Below are positions 15,886 through 24,185 of a DNA stretch of 60,143 nucleotides, in pieces. Both the position numbers and the translations under genes were made by a program. Under the pieces are notes generated by a model. The model searched no databases. It was not told the origin of the DNA and saw nothing but the letters and a program-made list of their open reading frames with translations. The first letter of the stretch is position 1. The number at the start of each line of letters is the position of its first letter. Source of the stretch: Crocinitomicaceae bacterium. GTDB lineage: Bacteria > Bacteroidota > Bacteroidia > Flavobacteriales_D > Crocinitomicaceae. The DNA is taken from assembly GCA_029247685.1 (NCBI GenBank), contig JAQWKT010000011.1, forward strand, positions 1 through 60,143, in the 5' to 3' direction.

Positions 15886-18800
15886 CTATCTTATAATTAT
15901 AATATTTCCGGTTACAGGATCTCGATCCTGTTGATTTAATTCTATTTTGTAATAATATACTTCAGAGGGTAAATCCTTATTTAAGGATCTTCCATCCCAA
16001 GGAAGGTAATCACCAGATTGTTCATGTACAATTCTTCCCCATTTATTATAAATCGAAAGTTTCATGTTTGGGTATAAATCCAGATTGTCAATCATCCATG
16101 AGTCGTTATAATTATCGCCATTTGGTGAAAAAGTATTAACTGGATCAATGCAAGAAGAAGTTCCTTGGGTAACAAAAGCAGAATCTGAAATAGTACAACC
16201 TAATAAATCTGAAACAGTAACATAATACCAATTACTGGATAAGTCCATTATGCTATTTGCATTCTCTCCATTTGACCATATATAAGAATATCCTCCACTT
16301 CCACCAGATGGGTTTGCAAAAATAGAACCATCGGATTTATCAATACAACTTGCTGCAACGACATCCAAATACATAATAAGAGGATCTGGTTCTGAAATGG
16401 AAAGACTAATAGAGTCCGTGCAGTTTTTTTGATCAACCACCACAAGTTGATAGAAACCAACAGGAAGACTAGATGGATTAGATGTTGTATCACCATTTGA
16501 CCATGTATAAGAATAATTAGGATTTCCACCCGTTACCGACACAAGAACTTCTCCACCTGCTGATCCTGCGCAAGGAGAATTAATAACATTATACGAAATT
16601 ACAAGAGAATCTGGTTCAGATAGTGGAACATAAATTTCATAAAAACAATTATTTGAATCAATTATTTCAACTTGATAAGTATCTGCACTAAAACCAGTTA
16701 AATTTTGTGTTTGTGCAGAAAGAGCAAATTGTGAATTATACCAAGTATAAGAATATGGTGCCGTACCTCCTGAGGGATTAATATTAATATTCCCATCCGC
16801 AAAGCCTTTACAGCTAACCGGCGTTATAATTTCATTTAAACTCAAAGGCAAAGGTTGGTTTACCAAAATAGAATCGGTCAAAAAACACATGCTATTATCC
16901 GTAACCGTATATAAATAATATCCAGCAGATAAATTATCTATAAAAGATAAACTATCTCCACTAGACCATGAATAGCTATAAGGAAAATTACCACCGGAAA
17001 CAGATAAATTTATATATCCATTTGTCCCATCATAGCAAATAACATCAGAAACAACATTAGAAATACTTAAACTATCCAAAGGCTCACTTATTAATATACT
17101 ATCAATAAGACTACAATTATTCGAATCAGTAATGGTTACCGAATACAGATTGGAAGTTAATAAAGAGATATCTTGTGTTGTAAACCCATTACTCCAAGAA
17201 TAAGTATAAGGAACAACACCACCTGTTACACTAAGATCTACAGATCCATTCGCATTTCCTTTGCAAAGAATATTAACTCCTAAAAGGCTAGATGTAATTT
17301 GACTTGGCTGAGTTATAATTAAGGTATCTACATATATACAACCATTATTATCAGTTAATTGATAGCGATACTGATCTGCTGGAAAATTCATTAAATCTTC
17401 ATTGGAATAACTTAACAAAAAAGTGCTGTTTGACCATGAAAAAGAATAAGGACTTGAACCACCTGATGGAGTTAAATCAATAATTCCTGTAGAATCCCCA
17501 TAACAGCTAACATCACTTATCACATTAGAAACAGAAAGTGCCTGACTAGGTTGATCGATGGTAAATTGACCTGTATAATTACAATTTGTGAAATCAATAA
17601 TTGTATATCCGTATGAACCAGAAAGTAAATTTGAAATATCTTGTGTGGTTTGTCCATTTGTCCATGAATAGCTATAAGGGGAAGTCCCTCCTGCAATTGT
17701 CAAATCTATTTCGCCAGTATTTTCACCATAACACAATACATCCAACACATTTGCTGTTACAATAACAGGCATACTAGGTTGAGTAACCTGATGTTGATAA
17801 GATTCAATACAAGACGAATTATCGGTTATCGTTAAGGTATAAATTCCAGCTTGAATATTAGTGAGATCTTCCGAAGAAGATATCACAGAACCACTCTGAT
17901 TAGACCAAGAATAAGAATATGGCATTGATCCTCCTGTAATTGTTGCATCTATTGTTCCTGTAGATTCTCCAAAACAAATTACATTATTTCCTGTAGTTGT
18001 CGCAATTAACTGTGGTGGTTGTGCGATTGTAAAGCTATCTACAAACTGACAACCAAAAGCATCCGTAACGGTAAGTTGGTAAACATCAGCAACAACATTT
18101 GAAATACTTGAACTAGAAGCAGAAAACAAAGTAGTTGAATTTTGCCATGAATAAGCGTAAGGAGCAGAACCCCCTGAAGGACTAAAAGATGCAGAACCAG
18201 TTGACAAACCAAAGCAAGTAACATTAATGGGACTTGTTGTTCCTCCTAAAGCAGATGGCTGAATTATATCGTAAGATTTATTGATGGAACAACCATTTAT
18301 ATCGGTAATGGAAACTACATAATTTCCTGCTGTTAGAGAAGAAATATCTGCTGTTCCCTGGCCAGAAGACCAAGAATAGGTATAGGCTGGTGTGCCACCC
18401 CAAACGCTCAAATCAATTTCCCCTGTTGCAGAAGAAAAGCAAGAAGCTTGCGTTACGGAGGCATTAGCTTGAAGTGCCTCTGCTGGTTGGGTTATCGTAT
18501 AAATTTGTGAATAAGTACATCCCCCATTATCGGTGATATTCATGGTGTAAGATCCAGCAGGAACATTTGTTAGGTCTTCTAAACTAGTTGAGTTTGACCA
18601 AGTACTGGAATATGGGGTATTACCTCCATTAATTGTAACGTCAATAGCCCCAGTTGATTGTCCAAAACAAGAAACATTTGAAATGTTTTCAGAAACTATT
18701 ATTGGTAGAGGTGCTCCTACAACAAATGCTCCTACGACTGTACATCCAGAAGCATTGTCTTGAACATTAACCGTATAAGTTCCAACAGAAAGACCTGAAA

Positions 18801-19008
18801 TAGAGGAAGAATTTGCTCCATTGGACCAAGAAATAGTATAGTTACCACTCCCACTTGAGATTGCAACCTGTGCCGTTCCGTTAGTATATCCAGAACAGGT
18901 GACATCCGATCCTGACATTACGATTGTAGGGCAAGAAGCAAAATAATTTGTAACAAAAAACAAATTAAGTAACAAAAAATTAAAACACTTATTTATTTTC
19001 TTTTGCAT
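15886..19008 (-). CDS. SprB-type repeat adhesin, type B T9SS cargo (1040 residues)
   Basis: After a signal peptide (about residues 1-24) the protein consists almost entirely of 12 tandem SprB repeats of about 75 residues. Each has the form [x]xxVxCxGxxxGxI, then GGxxPYxYSWSNG, then GxYxxxVTDxxGC and xxxxQP. The C-terminal 85 residues are a gliding-motility-associated type B sorting domain (SPNGDNYNDSWMIDN, IYNKWGRIVHE, PSEVYYYKIEL, GNIIIIR). SprB is the mobile adhesin of gliding flavobacteria; this protein is much shorter and could be a mobile or a static adhesin. Its ATG overlaps the stop of the larger adhesin by one base (TAATG), indicating coupled synthesis. Confidence 0.92.
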   Translation of the reverse strand: MQKKINKCFNFLLLNLFFVTNYFASCPTIVMSGSDVTCSGYTNGTAQVAISSGSGNYTISWSNGANSSSISGLSVGTYTVNVQDNASGCTVVGAFVVGAPLPIIVSENISNVSCFGQSTGAIDVTINGGNTPYSSTWSNSTSLEDLTNVPAGSYTMNITDNGGCTYSQIYTITQPAEALQANASVTQASCFSSATGEIDLSVWGGTPAYTYSWSSGQGTADISSLTAGNYVVSITDINGCSINKSYDIIQPSALGGTTSPINVTCFGLSTGSASFSPSGGSAPYAYSWQNSTTLFSASSSSISNVVADVYQLTVTDAFGCQFVDSFTIAQPPQLIATTTGNNVICFGESTGTIDATITGGSMPYSYSWSNQSGSVISSSEDLTNIQAGIYTLTITDNSSCIESYQHQVTQPSMPVIVTANVLDVLCYGENTGEIDLTIAGGTSPYSYSWTNGQTTQDISNLLSGSYGYTIIDFTNCNYTGQFTIDQPSQALSVSNVISDVSCYGDSTGIIDLTPSGGSSPYSFSWSNSTFLLSYSNEDLMNFPADQYRYQLTDNNGCIYVDTLIITQPSQITSSLLGVNILCKGNANGSVDLSVTGGVVPYTYSWSNGFTTQDISLLTSNLYSVTITDSNNCSLIDSILISEPLDSLSISNVVSDVICYDGTNGYINLSVSGGNFPYSYSWSSGDSLSFIDNLSAGYYLYTVTDNSMCFLTDSILVNQPLPLSLNEIITPVSCKGFADGNININPSGGTAPYSYTWYNSQFALSAQTQNLTGFSADTYQVEIIDSNNCFYEIYVPLSEPDSLVISYNVINSPCAGSAGGEVLVSVTGGNPNYSYTWSNGDTTSNPSSLPVGFYQLVVVDQKNCTDSISLSISEPDPLIMYLDVVAASCIDKSDGSIFANPSGGSGGYSYIWSNGENANSIMDLSSNWYYVTVSDLLGCTISDSAFVTQGTSSCIDPVNTFSPNGDNYNDSWMIDNLDLYPNMKLSIYNKWGRIVHEQSGDYLPWDGRSLNKDLPSEVYYYKIELNQQDRDPVTGNIIIIR
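16155..18912 (-). repeat. 12 tandem SprB repeats (protein level) in the 1040-residue adhesin
   Basis: Twelve consecutive units of roughly 70-80 codons can be counted by their xCxG near the start and GGxxPYxYSW in the centre. The DNA copies have diverged, so these are protein-level repeats and not recent DNA duplications. Boundaries are approximate. Confidence 0.85.
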
Positions 19009-22000
19009 TATCTAATAATTGTAATTGTACCTGTATATTGGTCATTATTTGGGTTTTCCAATTTAATCACGTAATAATAAACAGCAGCAGGAAGTGGTGC
19101 TCCATTTTTAGTTCCATTCCAAGGCTTGTATTGACCAATTGATGAATAAACTTCCCTACCCCATTTATTAAATATTTTAACAATTGCATTTGGATATAAA
19201 TCCAAATTATCTAATACCCATGTATCGTTATAATTATCGCCATTTGGAGTAATCGTGTTTGGCACATGAACACATTGCTCATAACTAAGTGCTATATTGA
19301 ATGTATCAATTATTGAGCAAGCATTAAAGTCGGTAATATTTATAATATAATCTCCTGCTATAATATCGATTAAATCTTTTTGTATGGATCCATCACTCCA
19401 ATAAAAAGAATATGGCTGTGTTCCACCATGAACATCAATTTCAATACTTGCATCAGATTGATCTATACAACTTAAGGGAGATACCATGTATGATAGGTCA
19501 AGTTTAGATGGCTGACTTAATAATGCCGTTCCAGATAATTCACAAGCATTAGAATCTATAATCAAATACTCGTATTCACCAGATTGAAGATTAGTAATGA
19601 TTGGAGAGGTATTTCCAGTAGACCATAAATACGTATATGGGGATATTCCTCCTGAAACGCTTAAATCAACAGCTCCAGTAGAATCTTCAAAACAAAGTAA
19701 ATTGCTTGTTTGAACATTAACAGAAATCGCAGTTGGTTCATTTACAGTAATTACTTGTTCATTGACACATAAATTCTCATCCCTTATTCGAACAAAATAA
19801 TTTCCTTGAGAAAGATCTGATAAAGTTTGTCCATTATTACTTAACAATATTTCATTTTGATTTCCCCAATTAAAATAATAAGGTTGAGTTCCTCCTGTAA
19901 TGCTTAAGTTAATTTCTCCATCGGAATAAGAATAACAGGAAACATCAGTAACTAAAGAATTTACCAATAATTCTAAAGTAGGCTCATTTATATTTGCACC
20001 AGAAAAAGAGGTGCATAAATTTCCATCAGTAACGGTTAAATTATAAGAACCTACTGATAGGTTATAAAGATTTTGTGATGTTTGACCAGTAGACCAATTA
20101 TAAGTGTATGGAGGTGTGCCACCGTTAACAAAGCATTCAACAGAACCATCCGAACCATTTTTACAATTAACATCGCTCGGATTTGTAACAATTGATAATG
20201 GTGATGAAGGTTGATTAATTATAAATGATTGTGCTAAAGAACATCCATTACTATCTGTAACAGAAACAGTATAAGAAGCCGATTGAAGGGAATTGACATC
20301 TTGGGTGGTTTGGCCGTTAGACCAACTATACGAATAACCAGGTGTTCCTCCTGAAATAGCAACGTCAATTTCTCCATCAGATGCTCCATAACATTTTGCG
20401 TCAATTGAAGAATGGGTTAATGACAACGGATTTAAAGGCTCAGAAACCACTATCGATAAAGTTTGATGACAAGCGTTACTATCTAAAACATTAACAATGT
20501 ATGTATCCGCTGGAAGAGAAGAGATATCTTCGGTTGTATCTACAAGAATAGCCGTAATTCCATTAGACCATTGAATCGTATATGGCGATACACCACCAGA
20601 AACATCGAGATCAATACTACCTGTAGTATCCCCATGGCATAATACGTCTGAAACATTGGAAGAAAGAGATAGAGCACTAGCAGGTTGAGTAAGAATAATT
20701 GTTGTATCAACTTGGCAATTGTTGCTATCGGACAAAATTAAATTATAAACCCCCGAAGAAAGATTAATAATACTATTGGAATTTTGTCCGTTTGACCAGG
20801 AATAAGAATATCCAGGAGTTCCACCTGAAGGAATTGCAACAATAGAACCAGTGGTATCTCCGAAACATAATATATCTGTTTTTTCAATCGAAACACTTAA
20901 TGGATTAGAGGGTTGGTCTAATGTAAATACATAAGATTTAGTACATAAATTATTATCCGAAAAATTGAGAGTATAGGTACCAGCAGCTAAATTACTTATA
21001 GAGGGTGAATTTGAACTATTAGACCATGAATAAGAATATGGCATAACTCCTCCAGATATATTTGGATCAATAGCTCCATCATTATCATCAAAACAATTAA
21101 TTTGACTAATAATTGGAGTGGAAATAATTTGTGCTGGTTGATTAACCGTTTCAGAGATTTGATTTACACAACCGTTGTTATCGGTAACTATAATAGTATA
21201 AGTTGCTGCAGGAAGATTAGAAACATCTTCGCTAATAAAAGGCAATACTGTTCCTAAAGAACTAGACCATAGAAAAGAATAACCTACCGTTCCACCGGTG
21301 ACAGTTAAATCAATTGATCCAGTTGAATCGGAAAAACATAAAACATCCACTGAAGAAGAGGATAAGGTTAATGGATTTGTTGGTTGATTAACTATATGTG
21401 TTTCAGTACTTGTACAACCTTTTCCATCGGTAACGGTGAGCGTATAGCTACCAGCATTTAAACTATCTATATCATCTACTAGTTGACCATTACTCCATGA
21501 ATAAAAATAAGGCAAAGTGCCTCCAAAAACATCAATATCAATTTGTGCATCATTATTTCCATTGCAATTAACATGAGTAATCGCAGCTACTTGACCAAGA
21601 ATATTTGGTTCCAAAATAGTTACGCTTAATGATTTTTGACAACCAACATTATCTGTTACAGTTAGCGAATATGTTCCAGCATCTAGAGAAGATACATCTT
21701 CGCTACTTGCCCCGTTACTCCAGGAAAATGTATATGGGCCTGTCCCCCCTTGAACCAATAAATCAATAGACCCATCATTAATTCCACCATTGCAACTTTT
21801 ATCTGTCTTGGTATAGGAAAGCATTAAATCTTGTGCTGGTTCTGTTATTGTTGCTCCCGTAAATAATTGACATCCATTATTATCGTATATAGAAACCTGA
21901 TAAGCACCTGCAGGAATATTGGATAAATTTTGTGTTGAACCACCATTAGTCCATGTATACGTATATGGTAATGCAGGAGAAATTGCATTAATAGTGGTAT

Positions 22001-23552
22001 TTATGCTTCCAGTGCTATCTCCAAAACATAAAATATTAGTGGAATTGCTAGCAATAGACAAAGGACTTGCCTTCATGGTAAAAGCAGGTTTGGTGTATTC
22101 ATCAAAACCTTCTAAACTCCAAGTATTATCATATAAATCAAATGTGAAACCACCAATAGGCAGTGAAGTACTCCACAATGGGCCAATACCTAAATTTAAT
22201 CCGCTCCAACCAATAGCAGGAATATTTATAGCAGGAGTACATACCTCCGTCCAACATATTTTGAAAGGATTGGACCAAGTTGGACATGGGTATGGAATAT
22301 CAATACAAACCGCTGGTATATTAATTGCTGGAGTAATTGTAATCCCTGGAATAACTAGACTAAATTCAAAAGCAGACATATCTAAACTAAAACCTATAGA
22401 ATCGTAAGTGTGATTTCGCAAAATGCCATCAATGGAATAAGTTGGAATAATATCAATTTCATCAAAATGACAAGGGAAATTATATTGTAAATCATTTCCT
22501 AAATCTACATTAACAATACTACTAGTTCCAGACTCTACAATTGATCCCGAGGGATCTCTCTCTTGAAAGTTTACTGCGAATGGAAATTCAAATCTCCCTT
22601 TAACCGTTGGAGTGAAATTAAAACACTGCTTCATGAAATTGTTTAAGACAAAGGAAGCCGAAAAAAAGTTCCAGTTAAGTGTTGCTACCCCCCCTAAACT
22701 TTGACTACCACTTAAATTACCTAAAACCAATCCAACAGGACCAGGGATATTCCCTAATAAAGCAAAAATATCAAGAGCCATATTGCTATACAAATCTTCT
22801 CCACATGCACCTAAATTATTACCCGATAAATTGTGACTTGTGGAAACATATGGGATATCTAACTCGCCAGTTAGTCCATAATTTCCAAGAACAGGTGGAA
22901 GCGATAAAGGCAATCCGGTGCCATAAGAAAATAAAGGTGCCCCTCCATTAAAAGAAAAGAACTCGATGCCATAAATATTTGCCGTAAAAATATTTATGTT
23001 TTGAACGCCGGTATTAAACGTAGGAATAATTGGAAAAGTAACACAACCAAAAACGCAAATAGTTGCAGATAAACTAGCCCCAAGTTGAAAATTCAAATCA
23101 AGTCTTGCCTCTCCAACACTAGGGAAATAAGTATCTAATGAATATCCTGATGAAACGGAATATTCCGTTTCAATAGTAACCAAATCGCCTTGATCATACG
23201 TATTATCTACTGGCATATCCAAGGTAATATCAACCGGATAGGTTACTGCTACTTCTCCAGTTGTGAAACCTAAAAGTGAAAAATCCATGCCAATAAAACC
23301 TGAAAAATTACCAGCAACACCTGCCCCAAAACTAGAACCTAAAATATTAACTATCCCTCCATTTCCAGTATCAAAATTGACGTTCCATGGCATATTAAAA
23401 ATTGGAATAACTTGATTAAAACTAAAAGCACTAAAAGATGGACCCCACATATTTTGATTGCCAGATGCAAAATCAACATGATGATTAATGGTCTGTTGAG
23501 AATTAACAGAAGTAAATAAAAAAAGAAAAACGATTAATAATACTTTTCTCAC
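19008..23552 (-). CDS. SprB-type repeat adhesin with unique N-terminal module (1514 residues)
   Basis: This is a large secreted protein: signal peptide (1-18, ending VNSQ), an N-terminal module of about 480 residues, 12 SprB repeats (about 500-1420) and a type B gliding-associated sorting domain (TPNGDNYNDTWVLDN, IFNKWGREVYSS, LPAAVYYYVIKLE, GTITIIR). The N-terminal module is rich in Gly, Phe, Pro and Ile. It contains two copies of PAINIPA (around residues 408 and 440) and several cysteines, and I do not recognise it as a known domain; it is the likely functional head carried by the repeat stalk. The gene overlaps its upstream neighbour by 4 bases (ATGA) and its downstream neighbour by 1, so the whole set is one operon. 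Confidence 0.9.
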   Translation of the reverse strand: MRKVLLIVFLFLFTSVNSQQTINHHVDFASGNQNMWGPSFSAFSFNQVIPIFNMPWNVNFDTGNGGIVNILGSSFGAGVAGNFSGFIGMDFSLLGFTTGEVAVTYPVDITLDMPVDNTYDQGDLVTIETEYSVSSGYSLDTYFPSVGEARLDLNFQLGASLSATICVFGCVTFPIIPTFNTGVQNINIFTANIYGIEFFSFNGGAPLFSYGTGLPLSLPPVLGNYGLTGELDIPYVSTSHNLSGNNLGACGEDLYSNMALDIFALLGNIPGPVGLVLGNLSGSQSLGGVATLNWNFFSASFVLNNFMKQCFNFTPTVKGRFEFPFAVNFQERDPSGSIVESGTSSIVNVDLGNDLQYNFPCHFDEIDIIPTYSIDGILRNHTYDSIGFSLDMSAFEFSLVIPGITITPAINIPAVCIDIPYPCPTWSNPFKICWTEVCTPAINIPAIGWSGLNLGIGPLWSTSLPIGGFTFDLYDNTWSLEGFDEYTKPAFTMKASPLSIASNSTNILCFGDSTGSINTTINAISPALPYTYTWTNGGSTQNLSNIPAGAYQVSIYDNNGCQLFTGATITEPAQDLMLSYTKTDKSCNGGINDGSIDLLVQGGTGPYTFSWSNGASSEDVSSLDAGTYSLTVTDNVGCQKSLSVTILEPNILGQVAAITHVNCNGNNDAQIDIDVFGGTLPYFYSWSNGQLVDDIDSLNAGSYTLTVTDGKGCTSTETHIVNQPTNPLTLSSSSVDVLCFSDSTGSIDLTVTGGTVGYSFLWSSSLGTVLPFISEDVSNLPAATYTIIVTDNNGCVNQISETVNQPAQIISTPIISQINCFDDNDGAIDPNISGGVMPYSYSWSNSSNSPSISNLAAGTYTLNFSDNNLCTKSYVFTLDQPSNPLSVSIEKTDILCFGDTTGSIVAIPSGGTPGYSYSWSNGQNSNSIINLSSGVYNLILSDSNNCQVDTTIILTQPASALSLSSNVSDVLCHGDTTGSIDLDVSGGVSPYTIQWSNGITAILVDTTEDISSLPADTYIVNVLDSNACHQTLSIVVSEPLNPLSLTHSSIDAKCYGASDGEIDVAISGGTPGYSYSWSNGQTTQDVNSLQSASYTVSVTDSNGCSLAQSFIINQPSSPLSIVTNPSDVNCKNGSDGSVECFVNGGTPPYTYNWSTGQTSQNLYNLSVGSYNLTVTDGNLCTSFSGANINEPTLELLVNSLVTDVSCYSYSDGEINLSITGGTQPYYFNWGNQNEILLSNNGQTLSDLSQGNYFVRIRDENLCVNEQVITVNEPTAISVNVQTSNLLCFEDSTGAVDLSVSGGISPYTYLWSTGNTSPIITNLQSGEYEYLIIDSNACELSGTALLSQPSKLDLSYMVSPLSCIDQSDASIEIDVHGGTQPYSFYWSDGSIQKDLIDIIAGDYIINITDFNACSIIDTFNIALSYEQCVHVPNTITPNGDNYNDTWVLDNLDLYPNAIVKIFNKWGREVYSSIGQYKPWNGTKNGAPLPAAVYYYVIKLENPNNDQYTGTITIIR
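19277..22055 (-). repeat. 12 tandem SprB repeats (protein level) in the 1514-residue adhesin
   Basis: Twelve units can be counted from NILCFGDSTGSINTTI to PLSCIDQSDASIEIDV, most with GGTxPYxYSWSNGQ centres. The repeat number equals that of the adjacent 1040-residue adhesin. Boundaries are approximate. Confidence 0.85.
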
Positions 23553-24136
23553 TCCTTTATTTTTGATAAATCAATAGATTGAATACATTTAAGTATTTCG
23601 GTTTCAATAAGATCTTCTAATCGAAGTGGATAAGTAATGGTAAGCCAAATGGTTTTATTTAAATCCCCAGCATATACCATATATCGACCAAATGTATTTC
23701 CTTCAAGATTGAAATTAAACTTATACCAAATCCCCTTAACTCCTGCTTTAGATACAATCTTTTTTTCAGAAATATATTTAAGTTTGTTTTTTTTATAAAA
23801 TTCTTGATTCATCCCTTCCGATAATTTTCGAAAATTTACCTTTTTAATGAGGCTAACAATAATTGCTGTACTAGCTTGATAATGAATAAACCCATTAAAC
23901 GAAGGAGAAACTTCAAAACCTTCTGGAGATTCAATAACCTCAAGATTAACATTGATTACTTCTGGGGTTGTAAATAACGTCTTATCGTTAACGTCTTTAT
24001 CACTTTGATTCACTTGAACAAATGCGATAAATGGAAAAAAAATAAGGTAAAAAATAGAGCTTTGAATAAAGAGAACATAAACTAAACAACTTAAAGCAAA
24101 TCTAAAAAAAAATATATCTAAAACATAATAAATCAA
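23549..24136 (-). CDS. Exported protein, DcrB/PsbP-like (tentative), first gene of SprB-like operon
   Basis: The 195-residue protein opens with about 40 strongly hydrophobic residues (two short membrane spans, or one long signal-anchor) followed by a soluble domain of about 150 residues. The soluble part has NGFIHYQASTAIIVSLI, KYISEKKIVSKAGVKGIWYK, NTFGRYMVYAGD and IWLTITYPLRLEDLI, ending in a helix LKCIQSID. This strand-helix order resembles DcrB/DUF1795/PsbP-like proteins; I offer that only tentatively. Its stop overlaps the start of the 1514-residue adhesin as ATGA, so it is the promoter-proximal member of the five-gene cassette. No canonical start other than the ATG at 24136 gives a complete signal segment. 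Confidence 0.7.
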   Translation of the reverse strand: MIYYVLDIFFFRFALSCLVYVLFIQSSIFYLIFFPFIAFVQVNQSDKDVNDKTLFTTPEVINVNLEVIESPEGFEVSPSFNGFIHYQASTAIIVSLIKKVNFRKLSEGMNQEFYKKNKLKYISEKKIVSKAGVKGIWYKFNFNLEGNTFGRYMVYAGDLNKTIWLTITYPLRLEDLIETEILKCIQSIDLSKIKE

Positions 24137-24185
24137 ATTATTTAATTAATATTTGTAAAACAATTTTGGATCTATTAAAACCATT

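Noticed and set aside
21919-22407. 162-codon plus-strand ORF inside the 1514-residue adhesin gene
   Set aside because: It is antisense to a well-supported coding frame, lacks any recognisable domain and arises from the repetitive composition.
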